Assembly: GCF_015708085.1 (NCBI RefSeq)
Contig: NZ_JADNYM010000001.1
Coordinates: 186,001-250,000 of the forward strand
Origin: Arthrobacter terrae
Lineage (GTDB): Bacteria; Actinomycetota; Actinomycetes; Actinomycetales; Micrococcaceae
Reading direction: 5' to 3'
DNA: 64,000 bases
Shown: in pieces, positions 17,784 to 25,200 of the stretch
How the letters are laid out: every line of letters begins with the position of its first letter
Position numbering within the stretch: position 1 is the stretch's first letter
Notes under the pieces: generated by a model
Told to the model about the DNA's origin: nothing
Databases searched by the model: none
What the model saw: the letters and a program-made list of their open reading frames with translations, nothing else
Position numbers and translations under genes: made by a program

Positions 17784-18365
17784 TCAGGCGCTCGGGGAGG
17801 GTGCCAGGACCCGCGCTTCCAGCCAGCTCAGGACCGATTCGGCCACCTCGCGCCAGCCGCCGTCGATCGTCAGGGAATGCCGACGGTCGCGGAATTCGAC
17901 CAGCTCCGTGATGGCTGACGAACCACGGTACTGCTTCAGCGTCGCCTTGGTGATCGCTTCGGGAACGGTATGGTCCCTGCCACCCATGATCAGCAGCAGA
18001 GGCCCACGCTCCTGGTTTCCGGTGTCGACCTTGGCTGGCGAACGCGGTGAGAAGTTTGCGCTGGCGGTCTAAAAAAGCGGCTTGCCCGGTGAAGGGATGC
18101 TGTACTGCTCCCGGAGCGCATCCGACTCTTCCGGCGGCAGCGCATTGCCGAAGCTGTAGCGGAACTGATCGATGGTCAGCGACACGGCCGGCTTCTCGGT
18201 GATCATCGCGCCGAAGGAGTGCCCGATGATCACCGGCGCAGCGGGCAACGCGGGGGCTATCGGTTCAAACCCGCGCTTGGCGCAAAGATCGATCCACGGC
18301 TGCCACAAGGAGGCGGCGAACCACAGACCATGGATGAACACCACAGGCACTTTGGATACAGACAT
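17784..18365 (-). pseudogene. Alpha/beta hydrolase (internal deletions and in-frame stop)
   Basis: The start VVFIHGLWFAASLWQPW carries the oxyanion HG motif and VIIGHSFGAMI the nucleophile Ser. Later come SLTIDQFRYSFGNALPPEES and, after a stop, GGRDHTVPEAITKATLKQYR (catalytic Asp region) and RRHSLTIDGGWREV (catalytic His). Intact relatives are about 270 residues; here sequence is missing between APALP and AAPVIIGHSF and again just after GHSFGAMI. A TAG at 18069-18071 replaces the Glu expected in PLFETA; reading through it the frame stays aligned to 17784. Both the deletions and the stop indicate a dead gene. Confidence 0.8.
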
Positions 18366-18772
18366 TTTCCGGCCAATCAGCTGAAGTAGGTGAAAATCGG
18401 GACGTCTGCGGCGTCTGAACCCGACGTTACGGCTTCGGCGGGTCGTCGCCTTCAGTCGGACGACTGAACCTCAAGGATCCACACTCAAAGCATCGCGCCC
18501 TCGCTCGAGCCCAGAGTTTCCAGCAGATGAGGTAAAGAAGGGAACAAAACCGGCAAAGACATCAGCATTACTGCCCAGTTGAACTGGCCGTTGGCATCTG
18601 TGACCACGAGGTGCGCACCGCACACGCCCGCTGAAGCCCTCAACCGCGGGAGCGCGATACGGCAGCAGCGCTCCTTAGCAGCGGCGGTTTGTGGATTCGG
18701 TCCGGAGGATCGCGTTCGGCTTGGGTTTGCCCTCGATGCGCCGTGGGACATCAGAACCGATCCTCGCGGTGC
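18366..18772. other. Non-coding stretch between hydrolase remnant and DedA gene
   Basis: About 400 bases with short frames on both strands, none with family features or a good ribosome site. Probably further decayed sequence plus the region downstream of the DedA gene. Confidence 0.35.
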
Positions 18773-19408
18773 CTACTCGGTGGCGGAGCGAAGGTCCTGT
18801 TCCCTGCGGGCTTTGCGGCGCTTGCGGATGCGCCAGGTAATGAATGCGATGACAGCAGCGCCCACAACGGCCAGTATGACGTCGTGGCCGATGCTTTTTG
18901 CAATCGTGAGATAGGCGTTGCCGACGAAGTAGCCCAGGAGAACGGTGCCGGCTCCCCAGAGAAGTCCACCTGTTGCATTGAAGAGCACGAAACGTCGGTA
19001 CGGCATGTGGGAGAGACCGGCGAGGGCCGGCATGACGGCCCTGAAAAAGGCGGTGAAGCGGCCGAGGAAAACGGCTACCCCACCGCGCCGGGCGAGAAAC
19101 TCGCGTGCACTATCGAGTTTTTGCTGCCGTTTTTTCATTAGTCGCCGGTTCAGTATCCGCGACCCGTAGTGCCGTCCGATCTCGTAGCCGATGGTGTCGC
19201 CGATGACGGCGGCCAGGATGACCAGAACCATGACCAGCCATAGCTGCAGATGGTGCTGGCTGGCCAGGACACCGCCGAGGATCGCTGCCGTTTCTCCGGG
19301 AAGAATGAAGCCGATGAACAATGCGTCTTCGGCCAGGACCAAGGCGGTAATGAGCAAATACGCCAGGACGGGGGTGACGTGCAGTATGGCGTCAATTACT
19401 GCGCCCAT
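18773..19408 (-). CDS. DedA family membrane protein
   Basis: 211-residue inner-membrane protein of the DedA/VTT family, members of which support membrane homeostasis and act as lipid flippases. Family marks are EDALFIGFILPGETAAILGG, with the acidic residue and re-entrant loop, GDTIGYEIGRHYGSRI, and FLGRFTAFFRAVMPALAGLS, with the conserved FxRFxPxxR-like arginines. The C-terminus is strongly basic. I start it at 19408 because AAGG lies six bases upstream; the frame is open to 19723 but the extra 105 residues are not conserved-looking. It lies downstream of the response regulator on the same strand. Confidence 0.9.
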   Translation of the reverse strand: MGAVIDAILHVTPVLAYLLITALVLAEDALFIGFILPGETAAILGGVLASQHHLQLWLVMVLVILAAVIGDTIGYEIGRHYGSRILNRRLMKKRQQKLDSAREFLARRGGVAVFLGRFTAFFRAVMPALAGLSHMPYRRFVLFNATGGLLWGAGTVLLGYFVGNAYLTIAKSIGHDVILAVVGAAVIAFITWRIRKRRKARREQDLRSATE

Positions 19409-19640
19409 GTTCTGCCTTTCCATTGCCCTCTTTTGCCCAGCATTCCATACAGGCGCTGAGAGGTCCCTGAGAACCAGGGACCAATCGGCAAAGCTGCTGG
19501 CGGGAAGCCCACCAGGATCCGCGGGACTCCTGGACGACGTGCGTCTGTAGATACGGGCCGGGGACGCCGCGCCGACGCCACGCATGGGCGCCATAAGGAA
19601 GGTCACGATGACGGTGCGGATTACGGGGAAAGGCCTGACG

Positions 19641-20327
19641 CTATGAAACGTCGTCCCGGTCCGCGCTGAGCCGGTAGCCCATGCCGCGGACGGTGTTGAG
19701 GCTGGTGACGTTAAAGGGCGCATCGATTTTGCGGCGCAGGTAGCCGATATAGACTTCCACCACGTTGTCGCCCCCTTCGAACGCGGGATCCCAGACGTTG
19801 TCGAGAATTTCAGCTTTGGACACCACTTGGTCGTGCCGGCGCAGCAGGTACTGCAGCAACCCGTATTCGCGCGCCGTCAGTGAAATCGTAGTATCGCCGC
19901 GGTGTACGCTGCGGTTCAGCGGGTCCATCGTCAATGTTCCCAGCGTCATTATCACGGGTCGTTCCGGGGCACCACGCCTGATCAAAGCCCGCAGCCTCGC
20001 CGTGAGCACCAGGAAACTGAACGGTTTGGTCAGGTAGTCATCGGCACCCAGGTCGAAGGCATCGGTCTGGTCGTATTCACCGTCCTTAGCCGTGAGCATC
20101 ATCACCGGTGTCCAGATCCTGCGTTCGCGCAGCTCCTTCAGGACGTCATACCCGTTTTTCAGCGGCAGCATCAGATCCAGAATAATCACGTCGTAGGGAT
20201 TCTCTGTGGCCGCCCACAGGCCGCTCACCCCGTCGTGGGTCACGTCCACAATGAAGCCCTCGTTTGAGAGACCGCGCCGGACCGTCTCGGCCAGCAGTTT
20301 CTCGTCTTCAACCATTAGAACCCGCAC
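19641..20327 (-). CDS. OmpR/PhoB-type response regulator
   Basis: 228-residue two-component regulator. The receiver domain starts VRVLMVEDEKLLAETV (acidic pocket), has the phospho-acceptor Asp in VIILDLMLPLKNGYDVL, the Thr in MMLTAKDG and the Lys in DYLTKPFS. The C-terminal winged helix is typical: LTAREYGLLQYLLRRHDQVV, then VVEVYIGYLRRKID and VRGMGYRL. The likely start is GTG at 20327, just before the receiver strand. No sensor kinase gene adjoins it: the next gene downstream is DedA and upstream is a mycothiol-type enzyme, so it is an orphan here. Confidence 0.92.
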   Translation of the reverse strand: MRVLMVEDEKLLAETVRRGLSNEGFIVDVTHDGVSGLWAATENPYDVIILDLMLPLKNGYDVLKELRERRIWTPVMMLTAKDGEYDQTDAFDLGADDYLTKPFSFLVLTARLRALIRRGAPERPVIMTLGTLTMDPLNRSVHRGDTTISLTAREYGLLQYLLRRHDQVVSKAEILDNVWDPAFEGGDNVVEVYIGYLRRKIDAPFNVTSLNTVRGMGYRLSADRDDVS

Positions 20328-20491
20328 AGATACCCATTCCTCAACAACAGTATGGCCCTCGTGGCATCCGTCGATTAGACCGATCGTGGACAGTGCGGGA
20401 GCCGCTTCGCGGTGCAATCAGGCCAGGATGTCCCGGGCATGTCCATGTCAGTCGCCATTCCCGGCTACCGTGACCGGCTCTTGAGAGACGC

Positions 20492-21175
20492 TTACACATT
20501 GTCATCCTGCTGACGGCGAGGCGGTTCAGGTGCAGTACTTTCCAGGCGCAAGCGAAGTGTCGGCACCCCGGGACCCCGAAGGTCCTCAAGGTAAGGAACG
20601 CGTCCGGCCATCGTCATCACCAAAGCGAGTGTTGGCCCAGTAATCTGCGGTCCAGTACCGGCTGCGAAGCGCCCGTCATCTGCCCTCAGCCGAAGGCCTG
20701 CTGCGTTTGAGCGGCTGGCTACCGTGAAGTTGCGGCGGGCATAGAACTCCGCGACGGGCGTCAACGCATCAATGCCCGGACTCCGGTGAAGCCCCAGCGG
20801 GCGGCGGATATCCTGAGCATGCACGACGACTTCTCCCAAGTAGGCCGGAGTATCCGGGGACGGTGCGATGCTGCTGTTGATGACAGCGCAAAAACGGTCC
20901 AGGGTCTGCGCCGAGGTGTTACCGCGGTGCTCCTGTAGCCGGCGCTGGTTGTGTAGGTCCGCCCGGAAACGCGCCCCGAGCATGCTGCGCAGCCACTGCC
21001 ACCGGTTAAGGCTCGCAGCTGCAGTGAGATGCGCGACGACGTGCTCGACATCCCACTGCCCGCACAGGGTCTGATGGTGCCACTGCTCCGGGCTTAGACC
21101 CGCTAAGTCCTCCGCCAGCGCGGCGCGCTCAGCATGCACTAAAGCCCAAAGGTCGTCCTCCGGCGGTTTTGCCAT
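20492..21175 (-). CDS. Maleylpyruvate isomerase family mycothiol-dependent protein
   Basis: 227-residue DinB-like protein. The N-terminal helix bundle has WALVHAERAALAEDLAGLSP, then LCGQWDVEHVVAHLTAAASL with the family His residues that bind a metal, and VVVHAQDIRRPLG with a further His. The C-terminal part (LRADDGRFAAGTGPQITGPT) matches the mycothiol-type extension. The family uses mycothiol for isomerase or transferase chemistry; the substrate here is unknown. It is alone between the response regulator and the redox operon. Confidence 0.82.
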   Translation of the reverse strand: MAKPPEDDLWALVHAERAALAEDLAGLSPEQWHHQTLCGQWDVEHVVAHLTAAASLNRWQWLRSMLGARFRADLHNQRRLQEHRGNTSAQTLDRFCAVINSSIAPSPDTPAYLGEVVVHAQDIRRPLGLHRSPGIDALTPVAEFYARRNFTVASRSNAAGLRLRADDGRFAAGTGPQITGPTLALVMTMAGRVPYLEDLRGPGVPTLRLRLESTAPEPPRRQQDDNV

Positions 21176-21425
21176 AACGGTTGTTTCCTCTATTCCGTTT
21201 TCGTGGCTCCAATCCTACGCCGCAAAAAACCCCGGGAAACCCCGACCCGTGAAGCATGGTGGGCGCCGTAAAGATGACAGCGGCGCACGTGACCGCTTGT
21301 ACCGAAAGGACTGACATGATGGCAAGGATATGATCCCCCGAAGAACTCATACCGCGGTGCCGTCCGGGAGATCCTGACGGCGAGGCAACGACGGATTTCC
21401 CCATCGCTGACCGGGGAGGGCGGTC
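21176..21425. other. Intergenic region
   Basis: A 250-base gap downstream of the SCO1/TlpA gene and upstream of the mycothiol-type gene. No gene or clear terminator hairpin was recognised. Confidence 0.3.
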
Positions 21426-22670
21426 CTAACTGGGAGTTTGCTCGAGGGTAGAGATGATATACGTCAGCTGTTTGTCGGTGACGGCCCCGGCATGTCGCAC
21501 CAGCAGCTTCCCGCCGGGCCCGATGATGGCAGTGAACGGCAGCCCTGGGATCCGGTATGCCCCTGCAGCGGCGCCCTTTGCGTCGGTGAGCAGTGGATAT
21601 GTTATTCCGCTCTTGCTGGCCAAGGCCTCACCGGCTTGGTCCGGGTCCGCCACGTCCACGCCGAGGAAGGCGACCCCTGACCCGAGTTGGCGGTGTGCGG
21701 ATTCCATGGCGGGGAGTTCCTGGACGCAGGCAGAGCAGGTACCGGCCCAGAAGTTGACCACCGTGTACTTTCCCCTCGTGGAGCCCAGAGACAGGGTCGC
21801 CGACGCATCGTTGAGCAGTGCGAGCGAAAAGTCGGGGGCCGGAGCGTTCAGTTCAGCGGAGCTGGAGCCCGACGGCGGTCCTGCGTCCAGCTGCGGGCCG
21901 CCAACGGCGATGCCGGCCGCCTGCGACAGCAGATCGACTGCCATCTGCGCCATGGCGTGGGCGAAGGGGGCGGTGTTGGCGGATTCCGTACCGAACTGCC
22001 CCATTGCCGCTTCTTTGCCGGCCGGATCGATGAAGAACAGTTCCGAGCCGTGGACTACCTCTTGGGTTTTGGGGTCAGCGGAAACGGGGACGCCGTATTT
22101 GGCGGCTGTGTCTTTAAGCTGGCCGGGGGTGCCTGTTGCGAACACCCAGTTCGGGTCGTCCGCGAGCCCGTGGCTGTCCGTCCAGTCCTTCACATCAGCA
22201 GGCGTCGGGTGGAAGGGGTTGGCGTTGATGGACAGGAAGACCACCTGACTGGCTGCTGCCCCCAGATCGTGGTCTGCTGCGGCGACATCCTGGGCCAGCA
22301 GCGTGCACAGGTCCTCGCACCGGTCGTCATTAAAAGACAGGACGACTGCTTTCCCTCGGTACTGGGATAGGCTCACCGGCGTTCCGTTTTGATCCGTCAG
22401 CGCAAAGTCCGGGGCATCTTCGTGCGGGCCGGGTAAGGAATCGAGTTGAAGGAGCGCCGCTGAGTTTGAGTTGATGCCGGGCTCCGCGGGGGCGCCGGTC
22501 GTCGGTGAAACGCCTGTCACGCGGTGGGTCATTGCCAGCACCAGCAGACCGCCCAGAGCGAGGACAATCGCCAGCCCCGAGGCCCCCCAGAGCAGAACCA
22601 GTCCGCGGCGGCCGCGCGCCGCGGCGCCTCTGTCGGTGGCCGTGTCCTTATTCGTTGAAGCTGATTTCAC
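21426..22670 (-). CDS. SCO1/SenC domain fused to TlpA-like thioredoxin, membrane-anchored
   Basis: 414-residue protein with one N-terminal membrane helix (about 23-47) and two redox domains outside the membrane. The first (about 85-250) is SCO-like, with a CxxxC (DRCEDLC, C118 and C122) and a distant His (VVHGSELFF, about H207), the three copper ligands expected of SCO proteins. The second (about 275-412) is TlpA/ResA-like, with C312 and C315 in WAGTCSACVQELP. It starts at a GTG whose last bases overlap the CcdA stop (GTGA). The likely role is copper delivery and thiol reduction during cytochrome oxidase assembly, with CcdA supplying electrons. The fusion of the two domains is unusual. Confidence 0.85.
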   Translation of the reverse strand: MKSASTNKDTATDRGAAARGRRGLVLLWGASGLAIVLALGGLLVLAMTHRVTGVSPTTGAPAEPGINSNSAALLQLDSLPGPHEDAPDFALTDQNGTPVSLSQYRGKAVVLSFNDDRCEDLCTLLAQDVAAADHDLGAAASQVVFLSINANPFHPTPADVKDWTDSHGLADDPNWVFATGTPGQLKDTAAKYGVPVSADPKTQEVVHGSELFFIDPAGKEAAMGQFGTESANTAPFAHAMAQMAVDLLSQAAGIAVGGPQLDAGPPSGSSSAELNAPAPDFSLALLNDASATLSLGSTRGKYTVVNFWAGTCSACVQELPAMESAHRQLGSGVAFLGVDVADPDQAGEALASKSGITYPLLTDAKGAAAGAYRIPGLPFTAIIGPGGKLLVRHAGAVTDKQLTYIISTLEQTPS

Positions 22671-23593
22671 TGGCTGTTGATGCCTTTCTGTGCTGGCTGG
22701 TGGGCCTGTGCCGGCTGGTCCGCTGGATCTGCTTCGTCGGTGGACCCGCCGTCCGCCGTAGTCAACGTGCGGCGAACGACGACGGCGATGGATCCCAGAA
22801 CGATGACCGCCAGCGCCAGGGCTGTCAGGAACGGCTGATCGTCCAAGAGCGCGGCGAGCCCCGCCTGGACGCTGCTGACAGTGGCCGTTACCGGTGACGT
22901 GACCGTTGGGGCGAGCACCTCGGCTGCCCAGTAGTAGGCGAGGTAGGCCCCCGCAAGAATCAGGACGATTCCGGACACGGCGGGTAGCCAGACGGCTGCG
23001 GAGCGAACGCGTCGCAGCGCACGGGATCCGGCGGTGGCGGCGACGATGGCGGCGGCGGTGACGAACAGGCCCATGCCCAGGGCGTAGGCAAGGTAACTGG
23101 CAAATCCCTCCGCCACTGAATGGCCGGCAAAGGCCCCGCCCACCGCGGCCAAAAACAGCGGCAGGGAACAGCTCAGTGAGCCGAGCGCGTAAGCGACACC
23201 GTAGAGCGCCATGGCCGCGACCGACCGGCCCGTGCGGACCCGGGGAGACGGAAGCCTTAATCGGGGCCCGCGGCCGGCGATCGTGAAGATGCCGGCGGCG
23301 ACCATCGCAAGTCCGACCACCACCAGCAGCCAGGGCAGCGCTCCGGTGGCAAGCACGGCGCCGCTTTGCAGGAACAGTCCCAGGGACCCGAACGTGACGA
23401 CGAACCCCGCGCTCATGCTGGCACCGCACCGTAGTGCGCCGGCCAGTCGCGCCGCCTTGAGTCCGGGGCGGGCACCGACAAAAAGTGCCAGGTATGCGGG
23501 AAGCATGGGAAAACCACAGGGGTTCACCGCGGCAACCAGGCCGAGCGTGAAGGCGTAGAGGATCAGCGATGAGCCCGCGGCTACCTGGTTCAT
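22667..23593 (-). CDS. CcdA/DsbD-type transmembrane thiol reductant carrier
   Basis: 308-residue polytopic protein that passes electrons from cytoplasmic thioredoxin to extracytoplasmic thiol proteins. The two reactive-Cys regions are present: VAAVNPCGFPMLPAYLALF in the first helix and LGSLSCSLPLFLA in the middle. The C-terminus is a hydrophilic tail rich in Asp, Pro and Gln. It starts one base after the CtaG stop and its own stop overlaps the SCO1/TlpA start, so all three are coupled. The partner is most likely the TlpA domain encoded next. Confidence 0.88.
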   Translation of the reverse strand: MNQVAAGSSLILYAFTLGLVAAVNPCGFPMLPAYLALFVGARPGLKAARLAGALRCGASMSAGFVVTFGSLGLFLQSGAVLATGALPWLLVVVGLAMVAAGIFTIAGRGPRLRLPSPRVRTGRSVAAMALYGVAYALGSLSCSLPLFLAAVGGAFAGHSVAEGFASYLAYALGMGLFVTAAAIVAATAGSRALRRVRSAAVWLPAVSGIVLILAGAYLAYYWAAEVLAPTVTSPVTATVSSVQAGLAALLDDQPFLTALALAVIVLGSIAVVVRRTLTTADGGSTDEADPADQPAQAHQPAQKGINSQ

Positions 23594-23594
23594 C

Positions 23595-24629
23595 TCAGCG
23601 CCTGCTGCCGGTCCGGGGGTTCAGTGCCTGCAGGTACTCGTTGTAGTTCTCCAGCTCCGAGTCTTCCCCGCGTTCGAGCCGACGCTCCGAAGCCCGGGCA
23701 GCGCGGCTGTCTGATTTTTGCCACTTAAAGACAAGAGCGCCCAGCACAATAAGTGTTGGCAGTTCTGTAAAGACCCAGGCAATGCCGCCGCCCGTAGCCT
23801 GGTCGGCCAGCGGCGAAACGTGCCAGGCTGGCATGCCGCCGGAATAGAAGCGAACCAGCAGTCTGCTGGACATCATGACCACGATCCCGAAAAAGGCGTG
23901 GAACGGCGCGGTGGCAGCCAATTCCAGCACCGGCAGCACGGCTCCCGTCAACGCGCGGAGCCCGCGGGCGGATTTCCGTGGTGACGGATCAACGCCGAGC
24001 ACCCCCCAAAAGTAGAGGTAGCCGATAAGCAGGAAGTGCACCAGCATCAGATTGTGGCCCCACCAGGTACCCATCAGGTAGTCGAAGGCCGGCGTGAAAT
24101 AGAGTCCGTACAGACTCGTAATGAACAACGCAAAAGTGACGACGGGATGGGTCAGCAACGCCGCTGCCCGGGTGTGCAGGAGCCAGAGGACCCCGCGCCG
24201 CAGCAGGCCCTTTGGACCGGAGCCTGCGGGCAACGCCCGCAGCAGGAGCGTGATCGGAGCTCCGAGGACCAGGAAAACCGGGGCGAGCATGTTCAGGACC
24301 ATATGCTGAACCATATGGATGCTGAACAGCTCCATCCCGTATCCCTCGATTCCAGTGGCCGTCACCAGCAGGATGGTAGCGGCACCAGCGAGCCACCAGA
24401 GGCTCCGCCCCAAGGGCCACCGGATGCCGCGGCGGAATAGGATAAGCACACCGCACCCATAGAGCGCCAGCAGTGCCACAACGAGCAGCGGCAGCACTGG
24501 GATGGGTTGTGGATGCCACGCCAGTACCCGCTCCAATGTCGGTGGCCGGACCGGCATCCACATGGCCCCGGTCATTCCGGTCAAGGTCAGACCGCCGGCG
24601 GGCATCGGTATTGCCGCAGAAAAAAGCAT
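23595..24629 (-). CDS. Cytochrome c oxidase assembly protein, CtaG (caa3) type
   Basis: 344-residue membrane protein of the caa3-CtaG family, linked to copper insertion into the oxidase. Family marks are MELFSIHMVQHMVLNMLAPV, with paired His in a helix, FLVLGAPITLLLRALP, and late LMLVHFLLIGYLYFWGVLG. About seven membrane segments can be drawn, with a charged C-terminal tail. The start at 24629 lies two bases after the MarR stop, implying one transcript. Confidence 0.9.
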   Translation of the reverse strand: MLFSAAIPMPAGGLTLTGMTGAMWMPVRPPTLERVLAWHPQPIPVLPLLVVALLALYGCGVLILFRRGIRWPLGRSLWWLAGAATILLVTATGIEGYGMELFSIHMVQHMVLNMLAPVFLVLGAPITLLLRALPAGSGPKGLLRRGVLWLLHTRAAALLTHPVVTFALFITSLYGLYFTPAFDYLMGTWWGHNLMLVHFLLIGYLYFWGVLGVDPSPRKSARGLRALTGAVLPVLELAATAPFHAFFGIVVMMSSRLLVRFYSGGMPAWHVSPLADQATGGGIAWVFTELPTLIVLGALVFKWQKSDSRAARASERRLERGEDSELENYNEYLQALNPRTGSRR

Positions 24630-24631
24630 GC

Positions 24632-25141
24632 CTACATGCCCAGGATCAGGGTCTCGTCCGCGCGCGGTTCGCCGGCTGCGCGGGCAAAGGCTTCAAAGCC
24701 TGCAAGGACGGTCTCCTGTTCGGAACCGGACAGTCGGCTGAGCACCTCGGAAATCTCCTGCCGGCGGGCCTCGGTGACCTCGGCATAGATGCGCGAGCCC
24801 TCTTTTGTAAGGGAAATGATCACCTCACGGCGATTCTCTGTGCTCGCGGATCTGGCGATCAGGCCCCCGGCCACCATGCGGTCCGCGAAGCGGCTGAAGC
24901 TTGATTGGTTGGCGCCCAGTCGCAGTGCAAGCTCGCCCATCCGGAGCGGCCCGAAGTTCCACAGCACCACCAGCACCCTGAACTGCGGAAGCGTGACCGC
25001 GTCCATGACCGGCGCCAAGGACCGGGCTATGACACCCAGCAGCGCCCGTGATGCGGTCAATGTCTTGTCGACGACTTCCGAGCCTGGGCCAACAGCCGCA
25101 TTGGGTTCGGCTGCGGCAGCGCTGGGTGATGATAATGTCAT
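24632..25141 (-). CDS. MarR family transcriptional regulator
   Basis: 169-residue winged-helix regulator. The HTH is LRMGELALRLGANQSSFSRF followed by the wing ENRREVIISLTKEG. The start is at 25141 (MTLSSPSAAAAE); the 11 residues before it in the open frame lie in the promoter region. It is the first gene of the CtaG-CcdA-SCO1/TlpA operon and is divergent from the ClC channel gene, so it probably controls itself, the redox operon and possibly the channel. Two direct repeats in the 59-base gap are candidate sites. Confidence 0.9.
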   Translation of the reverse strand: MTLSSPSAAAAEPNAAVGPGSEVVDKTLTASRALLGVIARSLAPVMDAVTLPQFRVLVVLWNFGPLRMGELALRLGANQSSFSRFADRMVAGGLIARSASTENRREVIISLTKEGSRIYAEVTEARRQEISEVLSRLSGSEQETVLAGFEAFARAAGEPRADETLILGM

Positions 25142-25152
25142 GGTTGCTATAG

Positions 25153-25180
25153 TACATATATTGCACCACTTCATACATAT
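25153..25180. promoter_or_regulatory. Direct repeat in the MarR/ClC divergent promoter
   Basis: TACATAT occurs at 25153-25159 and again at 25174-25180, exactly 21 bases apart, two helical turns. The AT-rich tract stands out in this GC-rich DNA. Both copies lie in the 59 bases between the divergent MarR and ClC starts, so they are candidate regulator sites or overlapping -10 elements. Confidence 0.4.
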
Positions 25181-25200
25181 TCTTATACAAGGAGTCTGCC

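Noticed and set aside
18485-18751. 88-codon minus-strand frame before the DedA gene
   Set aside because: No ribosome site and composition shifts along its length; likely chance in decayed DNA.
19409-19723. 105-residue extension of the DedA frame
   Set aside because: The AAGG before 19408 and the family start support the shorter form; the extension overlaps the end of the response-regulator gene.
22671-23429. Long N-terminal extension of the SCO1/TlpA frame through the CcdA gene
   Set aside because: The extension is Arg/Gly-rich read-in of the CcdA coding sequence in another frame; the GTG at 22670 overlapping the CcdA stop is the sensible start.
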